Source: Pseudomonadota bacterium (lineage in GTDB: Bacteria; Myxococcota_A; Bradymonadia; UBA4248). Taken from it: a DNA stretch of 62,968 nucleotides. The translations under genes and the position numbers were made by a program. The stretch lies in assembly GCA_017441205.1 (NCBI GenBank), contig JAFRYG010000047.1, positions 1-62,968 on the forward strand, read 5' to 3'. Of this stretch, positions 9,086 to 17,433 are shown in pieces (positions within the stretch are counted from its first letter, which is position 1; the number at the start of each line of letters is the position of its first letter). The notes beneath the pieces were generated by a model. It made no database searches and was not told the DNA's origin. It worked only from the letters and a program-made list of their open reading frames with translations.

Positions 9086-9985
9086 ATGCGCAGAACACTG
9101 ATTTTATTAAGTATTATTATCTTCACATGCATGGCGTTTTCCACCCATGCCCTGGCCAAAACAGAAGAAGGCGACCTGCTTACATCTCGCGAGATTCTCT
9201 CCTCGACTCGAGGATATGGGCTCGCCAATGCCATGACTGCAGCATCGAGCGGCACAACCGCCATCTGGCACAATCCCGCAGGTATTACCGCTGCCCAGAT
9301 GTATTCATTTGACGCATCCTATTTCTATCAGCACGATGTCAGCGGTCACGGTTTCGAAACCAACGTCGTCGATATGAAGAGCAATCAGTACGTCGGTGCA
9401 GGCCTCGGATTTCTCTATCAATATGCAACTCCGAACAAGGATGACACTCAGCACACCATCCACCTGAGATTCGGTGCCGGCGTCCCTCTGGCCAACAACC
9501 TCATCAGCCTGGGCATTTCGGGACTATATTCGCACATAAAATACAACGGTAAACAAAGGCTTTCGCAGTTCAGCATGGACGCCGGACTGGTCATTCGTCC
9601 GCTGGACTGGCTCTCTCTGGGGCTTTCCGCACAAAACCTCATCGTCGGCGACTACAAAAACTACATGCCGCGCATGATTTCAGCTGGTATTGCCGTAGGC
9701 AGCATCGAACTCGGACTCAATGCAATGTTCGACGTATCCTTCAACCTGAGTGCCGACAAAATCCCCAAATCCGGTTCATACGGAATCGGTGTTGAATACG
9801 TGCTCAAGGAATTCGTTCCACTGCGGCTCGGTTACCGGTATGAAGGAGATGAACACCACGTCCTGAGTGCAGGAATCGGCTACCGGCACGACGGCGGCAT
9901 TTTTGGACTCGATTTGGCCTATCAACACCATTTCGAAGATTACTCAAATGAGTTATTATCGGCTGCGCTGGAGTTCTATTTTTAG
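9086..9985 (+). CDS. FadL/PorV-like outer-membrane beta-barrel protein
   Basis: The 299-residue protein starts at the ATG preceded by GGAG five bases upstream; an in-frame ATG at 9038 would put 16 residues before the signal peptide and is rejected. The signal peptide is residues 1-24 or so, ending THALA. The mature protein opens with a glycine-rich hatch and the diagnostic NPAG motif (SGTTAIWHNPAGI) found in FadL, PorV/PorQ and UPF0164 barrels, then alternating amphipathic strands, and ends in an aromatic residue (LEFYF) as expected for BAM recognition. Ligand or transport substrate is unknown. It stands alone between a terminator and the next gene. Confidence 0.85.
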   Translation: MRRTLILLSIIIFTCMAFSTHALAKTEEGDLLTSREILSSTRGYGLANAMTAASSGTTAIWHNPAGITAAQMYSFDASYFYQHDVSGHGFETNVVDMKSNQYVGAGLGFLYQYATPNKDDTQHTIHLRFGAGVPLANNLISLGISGLYSHIKYNGKQRLSQFSMDAGLVIRPLDWLSLGLSAQNLIVGDYKNYMPRMISAGIAVGSIELGLNAMFDVSFNLSADKIPKSGSYGIGVEYVLKEFVPLRLGYRYEGDEHHVLSAGIGYRHDGGIFGLDLAYQHHFEDYSNELLSAALEFYF

Positions 9986-10070
9986 GAACTTCATGTTCGT
10001 GTGATGCAGTTCACCGTTTTGCATGGGACAATCGGGCGGATAACCCGATCTTTGCCAGAAGGACGCGATT

Positions 10071-11333
10071 ATGGCTAAAATCTCAGACAAAAACAGAATT
10101 ACCAACGAAGAGATTGAAGCAATTGTGGATGAGTTCCTGCGAAAGCTCGAAATTCTCCGCGTCCGCTACGAACAGTACTTTATTGGTGTAGAAAAAGTCG
10201 CCCCCTCGGTCATGCGCATGGATGTCGTCAGAATCATGCGCGAACTGGAGCAGATTAAGGTCAAGAATACTGCCCTGAAATTCAAGATCCGCCAGGGGAT
10301 TCAGAAATTTACAAGCTACTCCACATACTGGAACCGCACACTTCGCGAAATTGAGGATGGCACCTATAAACGCCACATCGATCGCGCCAAACGCAATCAG
10401 GAAACAAACAGGTCTGCTGCAGGACAGAACGCCAAAACTGAGGCCCCCGTCAAAGAAAACCGCGAAGCCTCCAAAGCCGTCGCCGACGAAGCAGAAGCCT
10501 TTCTGGCTGGTCTTGGACTGGCTCCGTCCCCAGCACCCAGACAGACACAAACTGCGCAGGATACTGCAGAGCCACAGCAGCGCAGGCGCGCGCCGACCAT
10601 CACGATGTCCCAGCCCGAAGATGCTCAAAAAGCAATGCTTCGAAAGCGCCGCCCCACGATCGTAACATCCCAGACGGGCGAAATCGCGCAACCCTCCCCA
10701 ACGCAGACACAGCCCATCGCACAACCTGCCCCAACGCAGACGCAGCCCATCGCACAACCATTCCCAACGCAGACGCAGCCCATCGCCCAGCCTGCACAAC
10801 AACCTGCGGCTGCAGCCGCAGCTCAGGCAGACTCACAGAAAAAACTTCTCCGGGCACGCAAACCAAGCATCGTTTCGTCGCAGATCAGTCCGGCTGTGCA
10901 GCCGCCAGCTGCAGCCCCGGCGCAGCCGGCCTTTGCGCAGCCTCAGTATCCGACGCAGCAGCCAGCTCCGCAGTATTCACAAAGACCAGCTGCCGCGCAG
11001 ACAGCCCAGATGCCGGCTGCAGCACAGTTCCCGCCAAGACCTGCGCCTGCTCCGATGCAGCAAAGGCCTGCACCAGCTCCGATGCCGCAAAGGCCTGCGC
11101 CCGCGCAGACAGCCCAGATGCCGGCTGCAGCACAGTTCCCGCCAAGGCCGCCACAGGTTCCGCAAAACCCGGTCATTCCCCAGGTTCCGCCAAGACCCGG
11201 CTTCGCGCAGATTCCGCAAAGAGCTGTACCATCCCAGGTTCCGCAGCAGCCAGCCATGACAAGACCGCCGGCTTCCAATTATGGCAATTCATCGCAGCTG
11301 CCCAATTATCCACAACCACCCTACCAAAAATAA
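10071..11333 (+). CDS. Unknown protein: conserved-looking helical domain plus Pro/Ala/Gln tail
   Basis: The 420-residue product has no signal peptide and no membrane span. Residues about 1-115 form a charged, predicted alpha-helical domain (EIEAIVDEFLRKLEILRVRYEQYF...) that looks globular or coiled-coil. The rest is disordered: blocks such as RRAPTITMSQPEDAQ, RRPTIVTSQTGE and RKPSIVSSQISP recur three times and read like kinase-type sites (basic-x-Pro-Thr/Ser), separated by Pro/Ala/Gln repeats (TQTQPIAQPAP, RPAPAPMQQ). The AAGGA box supports the ATG. A role as a kinase substrate is only a guess from the repeated R-[RK]-[AP]-[PT]-[ST]-I pattern. No family is recognised. Confidence 0.75.
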   Translation: MAKISDKNRITNEEIEAIVDEFLRKLEILRVRYEQYFIGVEKVAPSVMRMDVVRIMRELEQIKVKNTALKFKIRQGIQKFTSYSTYWNRTLREIEDGTYKRHIDRAKRNQETNRSAAGQNAKTEAPVKENREASKAVADEAEAFLAGLGLAPSPAPRQTQTAQDTAEPQQRRRAPTITMSQPEDAQKAMLRKRRPTIVTSQTGEIAQPSPTQTQPIAQPAPTQTQPIAQPFPTQTQPIAQPAQQPAAAAAAQADSQKKLLRARKPSIVSSQISPAVQPPAAAPAQPAFAQPQYPTQQPAPQYSQRPAAAQTAQMPAAAQFPPRPAPAPMQQRPAPAPMPQRPAPAQTAQMPAAAQFPPRPPQVPQNPVIPQVPPRPGFAQIPQRAVPSQVPQQPAMTRPPASNYGNSSQLPNYPQPPYQK

Positions 11334-11364
11334 CGCCACGTCGGGACGTGACTGATTATATTCT

Positions 11365-11392
11365 GTACAGACGTGCCGCGACACGTCTGTAC
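11365..11392. repeat. GTACAGACG palindrome
   Basis: A perfect 11-bp inverted repeat (GTACAGACGTG / CACGTCTGTAC) with a six-base loop. It belongs to the same family as 18367-18498, 18653-18684 and 62917-62942. A smaller CACGTC/GACGTG hairpin lies just before it (11337-11350), and a decayed relative is at about 11503-11535. The rest of 11334-11579 holds no gene I can support. Confidence 0.8.
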
Positions 11393-11579
11393 CAACCGGC
11401 AATACTCCCCCAGGAATTACGCGGCGATTTTACTCAGTTCGAAAGGGAAGCATTCACTTCGTCTCCCGCGCCTGCCGGCGCTGCGGCTCGTATCTGATCT
11501 TATTTTGTACAAACGCTCCATCAGAACGTCTGACAACACAAAAAATCGAACACACCGGCAAGATTCCCGACAATGCCGC

Positions 11580-11858
11580 ATGGCCACCTTCTTCTATTAC
11601 GATGAAGATGCCGATAATCATCAGGGCAAGGCGATCTGTACCTCCTATACGCAAAAAGTCGTCAAAGTCGGAGAATGCTCTGAAGTTGGCTGTTCCATTG
11701 CCAAAGAAGATCTCGATAAGCTCGCAGGAGAAAAGCTTTTCATGGTCACCAATCTTGATGCCAGTGGCCTGCCAAGTACGATCGAATGCAATACTGGCAA
11801 CAATACAGACACAATTACCGTTGATAAGTGTGAAACCAAGATCGAGGTCATAAACTAG
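11580..11858 (+). pseudogene. Broken 3' copy of the downstream FG-GAP lipoprotein gene
   Basis: From MATFFYYDEDADNHQGK to the stop, this 92-residue frame matches the last ~92 residues of the 12095-15562 protein at roughly 80% identity (shared AICTSYTQKVV, VGECSEVGC, NNTDTITVDKC). Homology begins abruptly at the GGCCACCTTCTTC word near 11581 and continues past the stop through the palindromes at 11869-11950, which match 15576-15655. There is no SD or signal peptide, so it is a remnant of a tandem duplicate or an orphan C-terminal module rather than a working gene. The open frame extends upstream to 11373, but that part resembles nothing. Confidence 0.8.
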
Positions 11859-11868
11859 CCATAAAAAA

Positions 11869-11950
11869 GGCCGACCGTATGATGCATCATAGGGCGGCCA
11901 GGCGAGTGTATTTTGCCCCGGCCAATAGCAGGGGCAAAATAACGAGCATA
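11869..11950. repeat. Bulged palindrome plus TATTTTGCCCC hairpin
   Basis: GGCCGACC + bulged G (11877) + the perfect palindrome TATGATGCATCATA + GGGCGGCC, then a GGCGAGTG word and an 11-bp stem TATTTTGCCCC/GGGGCAAAATA (11909-11919 with 11931-11941). It is nearly identical to 15576-15655. Confidence 0.85.
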
Positions 11951-12094
11951 CCTAAAAAAAATACTTCCGCCCCTACAACGCGATACGTCTCTGCTGCCAA
12001 AAAAACCATGAATTAACTCCATAACAATGCTATGCTTGCTGAGTTGTGATTCAATTTGCTTTATTTAAAACTGCAACATGCAATGGAGGAAGAC

Positions 12095-15000
12095 ATGCAA
12101 AACCCAAAAAGCCTGTTTTTCGTGTTTATCAGCGCCCTGGCAATGTACGGCTGCAACGATGAATCCAGCACGTCGACGAATACTCCGGCTCCGGCGCCGA
12201 CCCCGGAATGCCAGTCCGGGGCGGATTGCGATTCGGGCGTCTGCAATGAAGACGGAACCTGCGCCCCCAAAAAGGAAGAAAAGAAACCTGAATGTGACGA
12301 TGACAATCCATGCAAGAAACCTCAGAAATGTTTCGATGGAAAATGCAAAACGCCCGAGGGTTACTGCGAATCTGACGATGACTGCAAGGATGACAAAATC
12401 TGTGTGGAAGAGAGCTGCATCGATATTACCTGGCTAAATGAAGGAGACGAATGCAAACCTCTGGGAAAAGAGGCTCAATGCCAGGCACCGCTGATCTGCC
12501 AGGAAGGAACATGCCAGCCTCCAAAAAAGATCATCGACAAGGACAATCCCTGCACGAATGACGAAGATTGCGCAGATCAGGATGGAAAACCGTACTGCCT
12601 CAAAACCGGACTCTGCGGAAATATAGGGGAGCTCGGCGAGGTTTGCAGCGATGAGGTGCAATGCCCGGACGATATGTCCTGCCAAACGGTTTGCGTACAC
12701 GTCAAACACGAAAATGAACCCTGCAACGAGGAAACCTTTGATGTTTGCGATGAGGGATTGAGCTGCAAGGAAGGTGCCTGCCACATTTATAATGACAAAA
12801 TTCAGTCCGGAGAAGAATGCAATGAGTCATGGCTGCTCTGTGACGAGGGCTTGACCTGCCACGACGGTATCTGCGTTACGATTGTTGACGAAGATACCAA
12901 GTGCGACGAAGCAAAGCATATTATCTGCAAGGATGAACAGGCTTGTATCGGAGGTGTCTGCAAATCCGTGACCGGCACATGCGAATCCACACAAGACTGC
13001 AAACAGAAGGATTCGTTCTGCTGCAAGGATGATTCCTGCGGCATGAAGGGTTACTGCATTCCGTACAATGACACGGTTACACACGACGAAACCTGCGAGT
13101 TCGTTACAAAGGAAGGTATCTTCGAAGCCCAGATTCAGTGCCGCTGGCAGCCGCCAGCCAATAATGACTACAGCACATCCACAAAAGTCGAAATGCCTCC
13201 TCTGGTCGGACCATTCGGAGAGTTCAAAACATCCAAGGGTAAGGATATAAAGAACGTCATTGCCGTTTATTCATATGATAAACGATATACCAAAACAGAG
13301 GAGACCGATCAAAAGGCTCATAAATCGGCGATTCGCTTCATCAACCCGGAAACCTGTGACACGCTCCAGACTATTCCCTACGAAATGTCGTGTGCATGGC
13401 AGAACTATCCCTCTGCAGCGGATCTGAACAACGACGGTCTTTTTGAACTCATCGTCATCGACAGCAAACACCGTCCGGTCGCATTCAAGTGGGATGCTTC
13501 GAAAAAGCAATACGCCAAATGGTGGACCGGTGAAGTCACCACCGGCGATGTTCCCATGATTTTCGACATCGACAACGACAAAAATCCCGAAATCATTCTG
13601 GGGGATGCCGTCATCAACGGAAAAACGGGCAAAACCATCTTTGCAGGTACCTTAGATAAAGAAGGAAAACCCACTGACTACACATATCGTACGCTTGCCG
13701 TCGGTTATCTGGATACAGCCAAAGACGGGCTCGCCTCGATGGCCATCAGCAGCAAAGTACAAAAATGGGATAAGACCAATAAAAACTGGAAAGTGATCGC
13801 CAGACTTCCCAAGAGCCGTACGCACTTGGCATACGCAGATTTCGGCACACCAGGCAAAGAAGACAAAGACTTTAATTTCAGCAAACTCGACGGCAAACCT
13901 GAAATCGTCTCTGCCGGCGGCGGTACGATGAGCATCTATGCCCTGACGCCCAGCGCCAAAGGAGATGGCACCTACGACGTTCAGACTGTCATGGATGTCA
14001 CATTTACAGACCCCATTGGTTCGACGAGCGATAAACCCCAGGGAGGCCCGATCACCATCGGCGACTTCGACAGCGATGGATTCCCCGAAATCGGCATCGC
14101 TTCATCCGGATTTTTCGGCGTCTATGATCCGCGATGCCCGGGCTATAAAAAAGGCGAAAAAGGCGAATGCGCCGACAAAAACGTCCTCTGGGAACGATGG
14201 TCGCAGGATGCATCCTCAGGTCAAACCGGTTCCTCGCTGTTTGATTTCGACGGCGACGGCAGAGCCGAAGCCGTTTATGCCGACGAATGTTTTACACGTA
14301 TCTATGATGGCAAAACAGGAAAAGTTCTCTTCAGTGCAAAGCGTTCATCCAGTACATCCATCGAAGCACCGACGATTGCCGATATCGATGGCGACGGCAG
14401 CGCCGAAATCGTCATGGGGTCCGATAACAATATCTCGTGCTATCACGATACGTACGATCCAAACGATACTACGGGTGAAAAGACGAAGTATAGTCCGACC
14501 AATTCAGAGCATGCCAAATTGACGGACTTTGCCGACCCAATCCACGAAGGCATTCCATGCCTGGCCGACGAAGATTGCCCGCTGAGCAAGAACTGCGACA
14601 CAAACCTCAAACTCTGCCTGTGCCAAACCGATGCAGACTGCAACACTCAAAATACTCCGACGCTCAAACCTGAAGGAAAAAAAGCAGGTGAAGAGTGTAA
14701 GAAAGATGCAGATTGCAGGAGCAACAACTGCGTTCTCGACACCAAGACCAACAAGAAAACTTGCAGCAATATCCTCCAGCAATACGTCTGTGCGCCCCCG
14801 ATCCATAGCCAGGTCGGCATGATGGTCAATTCCGACGGCAAAGGCAGAAAAATGGTCAAACCCAGAGGAACGCGCCCCAATGGCTGGAAAGAAGGTGACT
14901 ATCAGGTCTGCCGTGCAACCCGAAAAACGAGGCAGATTGGTAATGCCGACATGATGATCTTCAAGGATCGTCTGGATCGATGGGTCAGCTCCCGCAATAT

Positions 15001-15562
15001 CTGGAATCAGCACTCCTACAATATCATCAATATCGAAGATAACGGCAAAGTGCCTGACAATGCCACATGGCTCAAAAACTGGAATCTCAAGAATGATAAG
15101 AAAAATCCCGTTTACAATAATTATCGCCTGAACAAGCAGGGCACATACGGTGCAGGCAAAGCCCCAGATATTACAGGACGATTCCTGCCCGGCGATATAT
15201 GCGGCCAAACCGAAGATGGAGAATACATCATCAAAGGCAAGCTCTGTAACCGCGGAACCAAGCCCGTATCGCAGAACCTTCCGGCCACCTTCTTCTATTA
15301 CGATGAAAATAATGAGAAAAATCATCAGGGTAAGGCGATCTGTACCTCCTATACGCAGAAGGTCGTCGGCGTCGGTGAATGCTCTGAAGTTGGCTGCACC
15401 ATTACCAAAGAAGAACTCGATGCTCTCGCTGGACAAAAGCTTCTCATGGTTGCCAATCTCAACGAAAAAGGTCTGGCAAGCACGATCGAGTGCAATACGG
15501 AAAACAATACAGACACAATTACCGTTGATAAATGTGTAACCAAGATTGAGGTCGTGAATTAA
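12095..15562 (+). CDS. Large Cys-rich FG-GAP/VCBS-repeat lipoprotein
   Basis: The 1155-residue protein starts at the ATG five bases after GGAGGA (an upstream in-frame ATG at 12056 has no SD and would bury the signal). The signal peptide ends AMYGC, a lipobox. Residues about 30-330 hold repeated cysteine modules (CxSGxDCDSGVC..., CESDDDCKDDKIC) typical of Myxococcota surface lipoproteins. About 360-800 is a beta-propeller-like region with FG-GAP/VCBS calcium loops (DLNNDGLFELIV, DIDNDKNPEIIL, DFDSDGFPEIGI, DFDGDGRAEAVY, DIDGDGSAEIVM). A further Cys-rich patch (CLADEDCPLSKNC) and a C-terminal beta domain follow, the latter duplicated in the fragment upstream. A surface adhesion or recognition role is likely from the fold but unproven. 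Confidence 0.9.
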   Translation: MQNPKSLFFVFISALAMYGCNDESSTSTNTPAPAPTPECQSGADCDSGVCNEDGTCAPKKEEKKPECDDDNPCKKPQKCFDGKCKTPEGYCESDDDCKDDKICVEESCIDITWLNEGDECKPLGKEAQCQAPLICQEGTCQPPKKIIDKDNPCTNDEDCADQDGKPYCLKTGLCGNIGELGEVCSDEVQCPDDMSCQTVCVHVKHENEPCNEETFDVCDEGLSCKEGACHIYNDKIQSGEECNESWLLCDEGLTCHDGICVTIVDEDTKCDEAKHIICKDEQACIGGVCKSVTGTCESTQDCKQKDSFCCKDDSCGMKGYCIPYNDTVTHDETCEFVTKEGIFEAQIQCRWQPPANNDYSTSTKVEMPPLVGPFGEFKTSKGKDIKNVIAVYSYDKRYTKTEETDQKAHKSAIRFINPETCDTLQTIPYEMSCAWQNYPSAADLNNDGLFELIVIDSKHRPVAFKWDASKKQYAKWWTGEVTTGDVPMIFDIDNDKNPEIILGDAVINGKTGKTIFAGTLDKEGKPTDYTYRTLAVGYLDTAKDGLASMAISSKVQKWDKTNKNWKVIARLPKSRTHLAYADFGTPGKEDKDFNFSKLDGKPEIVSAGGGTMSIYALTPSAKGDGTYDVQTVMDVTFTDPIGSTSDKPQGGPITIGDFDSDGFPEIGIASSGFFGVYDPRCPGYKKGEKGECADKNVLWERWSQDASSGQTGSSLFDFDGDGRAEAVYADECFTRIYDGKTGKVLFSAKRSSSTSIEAPTIADIDGDGSAEIVMGSDNNISCYHDTYDPNDTTGEKTKYSPTNSEHAKLTDFADPIHEGIPCLADEDCPLSKNCDTNLKLCLCQTDADCNTQNTPTLKPEGKKAGEECKKDADCRSNNCVLDTKTNKKTCSNILQQYVCAPPIHSQVGMMVNSDGKGRKMVKPRGTRPNGWKEGDYQVCRATRKTRQIGNADMMIFKDRLDRWVSSRNIWNQHSYNIINIEDNGKVPDNATWLKNWNLKNDKKNPVYNNYRLNKQGTYGAGKAPDITGRFLPGDICGQTEDGEYIIKGKLCNRGTKPVSQNLPATFFYYDENNEKNHQGKAICTSYTQKVVGVGECSEVGCTITKEELDALAGQKLLMVANLNEKGLASTIECNTENNTDTITVDKCVTKIEVVN

Positions 15563-15575
15563 CCCCACAAAAAAA

Positions 15576-15655
15576 GGCCGCCCGTATGATGCATCATAGG
15601 GCGGCCAGGCGAGTGTATTTTGCCCCGGCCGGCAGCAGGGGCAAAATAACGAGCA
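15576..15655. repeat. Bulged palindrome plus TATTTTGCCCC hairpin (second copy)
   Basis: GGCCGCCC + bulged G (15584) + TATGATGCATCATA + GGGCGGCC forms a perfect stem with a single extra base. A GGCGAGTG word and an 11-bp TATTTTGCCCC/GGGGCAAAATA stem follow (15616-15626 with 15638-15648). On the minus strand the first stem runs into a T tract and could end transcription coming from the LysM gene. Confidence 0.85.
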
Positions 15656-15662
15656 TATTCCC

Positions 15663-16088
15663 CAATGCTCTGTTCCATGAGTATGGCTATTATTATTTTT
15701 GTTGCAATGATTGCGATGGCTATATTCAGCACTCATCACAATAAGTACGCCGCCATGGACGGCGGCGAGAGGCGAGGGAGGCATGTCCAGGGATGGACAT
15801 TCGACCCGCAACAACGATAACCAAAAGAAGCGTGCGGGGGGCCGAGATGAGTACCGTTCGGTGAACGGTGCGAATCGCAGAGCCCAGTGAACAACGGCCA
15901 ATCATGAGCCGATTGCCGACAGGCAAAGGAGGCGATATGAGTGGCCCATTGTGAACTGTGTAGGGGGTGTTCACAATCGAACACCCCCTGCCGCGTAAGC
16001 GTACAAAAAAAACAAGCATCCGCGCTGCAAAGCGCGAACAACTCTGTATACCAATAGGTGTGGCTATGTTAGGGGGAGAACGCCAAAA
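15663..16088. other. Structured non-coding interval
   Basis: This 426-base stretch has no supported gene but is dense in hairpins: GCCGCC/GGCGGC near 15749-15766, ATGTCC/GGACAT (15783-15800), ACCGTT/AACGGT (15853-15869), TTGCC/GGCAA near 15914-15927, a strong 11-bp stem at 15962-15989, and GCGCT/AGCGC near 16023-16035. Words such as GGCGAG, GAGATGAGT and GATATGAGT precede several hairpins. A 47-codon frame at 15677-15820 encodes a short hydrophobic peptide but lacks an SD. Confidence 0.55.
15948..15989 (+). promoter_or_regulatory. Two mutually exclusive hairpins
   Basis: ATTGTGAAC (15948-15956) can pair with GTTCACAAT (15969-15977). Part of the latter also forms the 3' side of the left arm AGGGGGTGTTC (15962-15972), which pairs with GAACACCCCCT (15979-15989). 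The two stems cannot coexist, as in an attenuator or RNA switch. No T run follows directly and no plus-strand gene is downstream, so the role is open. Confidence 0.4.
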
Positions 16089-17390
16089 TTAAAATCCTTT
16101 AATCATCACGACGCGGGTATCAATGACAACTTCCCGGATCGTCGACGTAATGATGCCGGTACAGAACTTGTCTTTCGTATCGACGACGAGGATTTCGCCT
16201 ATCTTGCGAAGCGGCAGATCATCCGTCGTATATTCACGATCCTCATAGACTTCATCCAGATATTCACGCTTGGGATACTGCGGCGTATTCGGCGGATGAC
16301 CGAGGACCCAGGTTCTCGTCGTTTCGCGTTTGAGCGTACCATCGCGAGGATCTTTTTTGTCATCATCGTCGTCGTCATCATTGTATTCTGATTTGACCCC
16401 TTCTCCCTGAGGCAGGTAATCCAGACCTTCGCGCTGTTCGAAAACGATCCATCGATTGCCAGGCACGACACCATCCTGCGAACCACGATTAATGATGACA
16501 AACTGGTTCGTTGCCAGTTGATCGAGCACATCAATCGTATCAATAATGCGGCCTTCCATGCTCTTGGTATTTGCCGTACGCTGAGTCGCAAAAACAAGGT
16601 CATTGTTGGGAATGATGAGATTACCGCGTTCAATCTCCCGGGTCGCATTGATAATACGTGCCGTCGAAAGCATTTCCGGCTGAACGTCGATGAGCTCAAT
16701 TTCGCCCGTGCGAATGAGTTTATAGGCCAGTTTGTCACCATTTTCGTCATAGATTGGCTTCGGCGACTGCTCAAACACCGTAAAACGCTGGCCAATCGAA
16801 TATTTTTTGCGCATCTCAATATCGACCCAGTCGACGTTGACTTCATCCCCCATCGTAAGCAGGTGTTTTTCCTGTTCCGAATAGAGGATATGCCCGCGCG
16901 ATTCGGGAAGTTCCGAAACATAGAACCCGGGTACCACGATGACACCGCGACCGACGGTCTTTGATGCATTGTAGGATACGGGAGATGCCGGAACCGTCGT
17001 CAAATCTGCCGATGCAGCACTTGGTTCCAGATAAATCGTATCACCGGGATATATCCAGTGCGGATTCGTCACCTGAGGATTGAACGACCACAATGCAGGC
17101 CATTTAAACGGATCTGCCATATACGTCGCACTCAAATCCCAAAGCGTATCCCCATTGACGACCTGATGCGTCCGCGGACCATTTTTTCTGGCGGAATCAT
17201 TGCGCTGCTGAAAAGGACTCGAATAAGACGTCGATTGTCCCTGTACACTCGAAATATGCTGAGTCTGCACCATCGGCGCGTCTCCCGCTCCGCCGCCCTC
17301 TGAAGCGCCTTCGCCTTCAGCAAAGGCATGAAGCGGCATCATCATACAGGATATTAACAGACAAGCCGTCAGAGAATATTTTCGATACAT
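16089..17390 (-). CDS. Exported LysM-domain protein
   Basis: The 433-residue product has a signal peptide (residues 1-25, ending AFA) and a LysM peptidoglycan-binding domain at about 73-122 (THQVVNGDTLWDLSATYMADPFKWPALWSFNPQVTNPHWIYPGDTIYL). This LysM variant, with the FKWP and NPHWIYPGD words, is common in delta-proteobacterial LysM proteins. The remaining 300 residues are mostly beta-rich and include an Asp run (seven consecutive Asp) before KKDPRDG. A GGAG box lies seven bases before the ATG. It follows the CpoB-like gene by 43 bases and is probably in its operon; both should act in the periplasm at the cell wall. The function of the large C-terminal part is unknown. Confidence 0.87.
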   Translation of the reverse strand: MYRKYSLTACLLISCMMMPLHAFAEGEGASEGGGAGDAPMVQTQHISSVQGQSTSYSSPFQQRNDSARKNGPRTHQVVNGDTLWDLSATYMADPFKWPALWSFNPQVTNPHWIYPGDTIYLEPSAASADLTTVPASPVSYNASKTVGRGVIVVPGFYVSELPESRGHILYSEQEKHLLTMGDEVNVDWVDIEMRKKYSIGQRFTVFEQSPKPIYDENGDKLAYKLIRTGEIELIDVQPEMLSTARIINATREIERGNLIIPNNDLVFATQRTANTKSMEGRIIDTIDVLDQLATNQFVIINRGSQDGVVPGNRWIVFEQREGLDYLPQGEGVKSEYNDDDDDDDKKDPRDGTLKRETTRTWVLGHPPNTPQYPKREYLDEVYEDREYTTDDLPLRKIGEILVVDTKDKFCTGIITSTIREVVIDTRVVMIKGF

Positions 17391-17433
17391 TGCGTGTCTC
17401 CGCGCCGCATTGCGGCAAAAATATAAAATGAAC

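Noticed and set aside
12056-12094. Upstream start for the FG-GAP lipoprotein (and similar upstream starts at 9038, 18387, 43209, 55150, 55799, 57307)
   Set aside because: In each case the downstream ATG gives a proper signal peptide or family-length N-terminus; most also have a good SD, while the extensions do not.
14504-15901. Long minus-strand frame over the FG-GAP lipoprotein gene
   Set aside because: It overlaps a clear lipoprotein gene along its whole length and has no SD, signal or motif.
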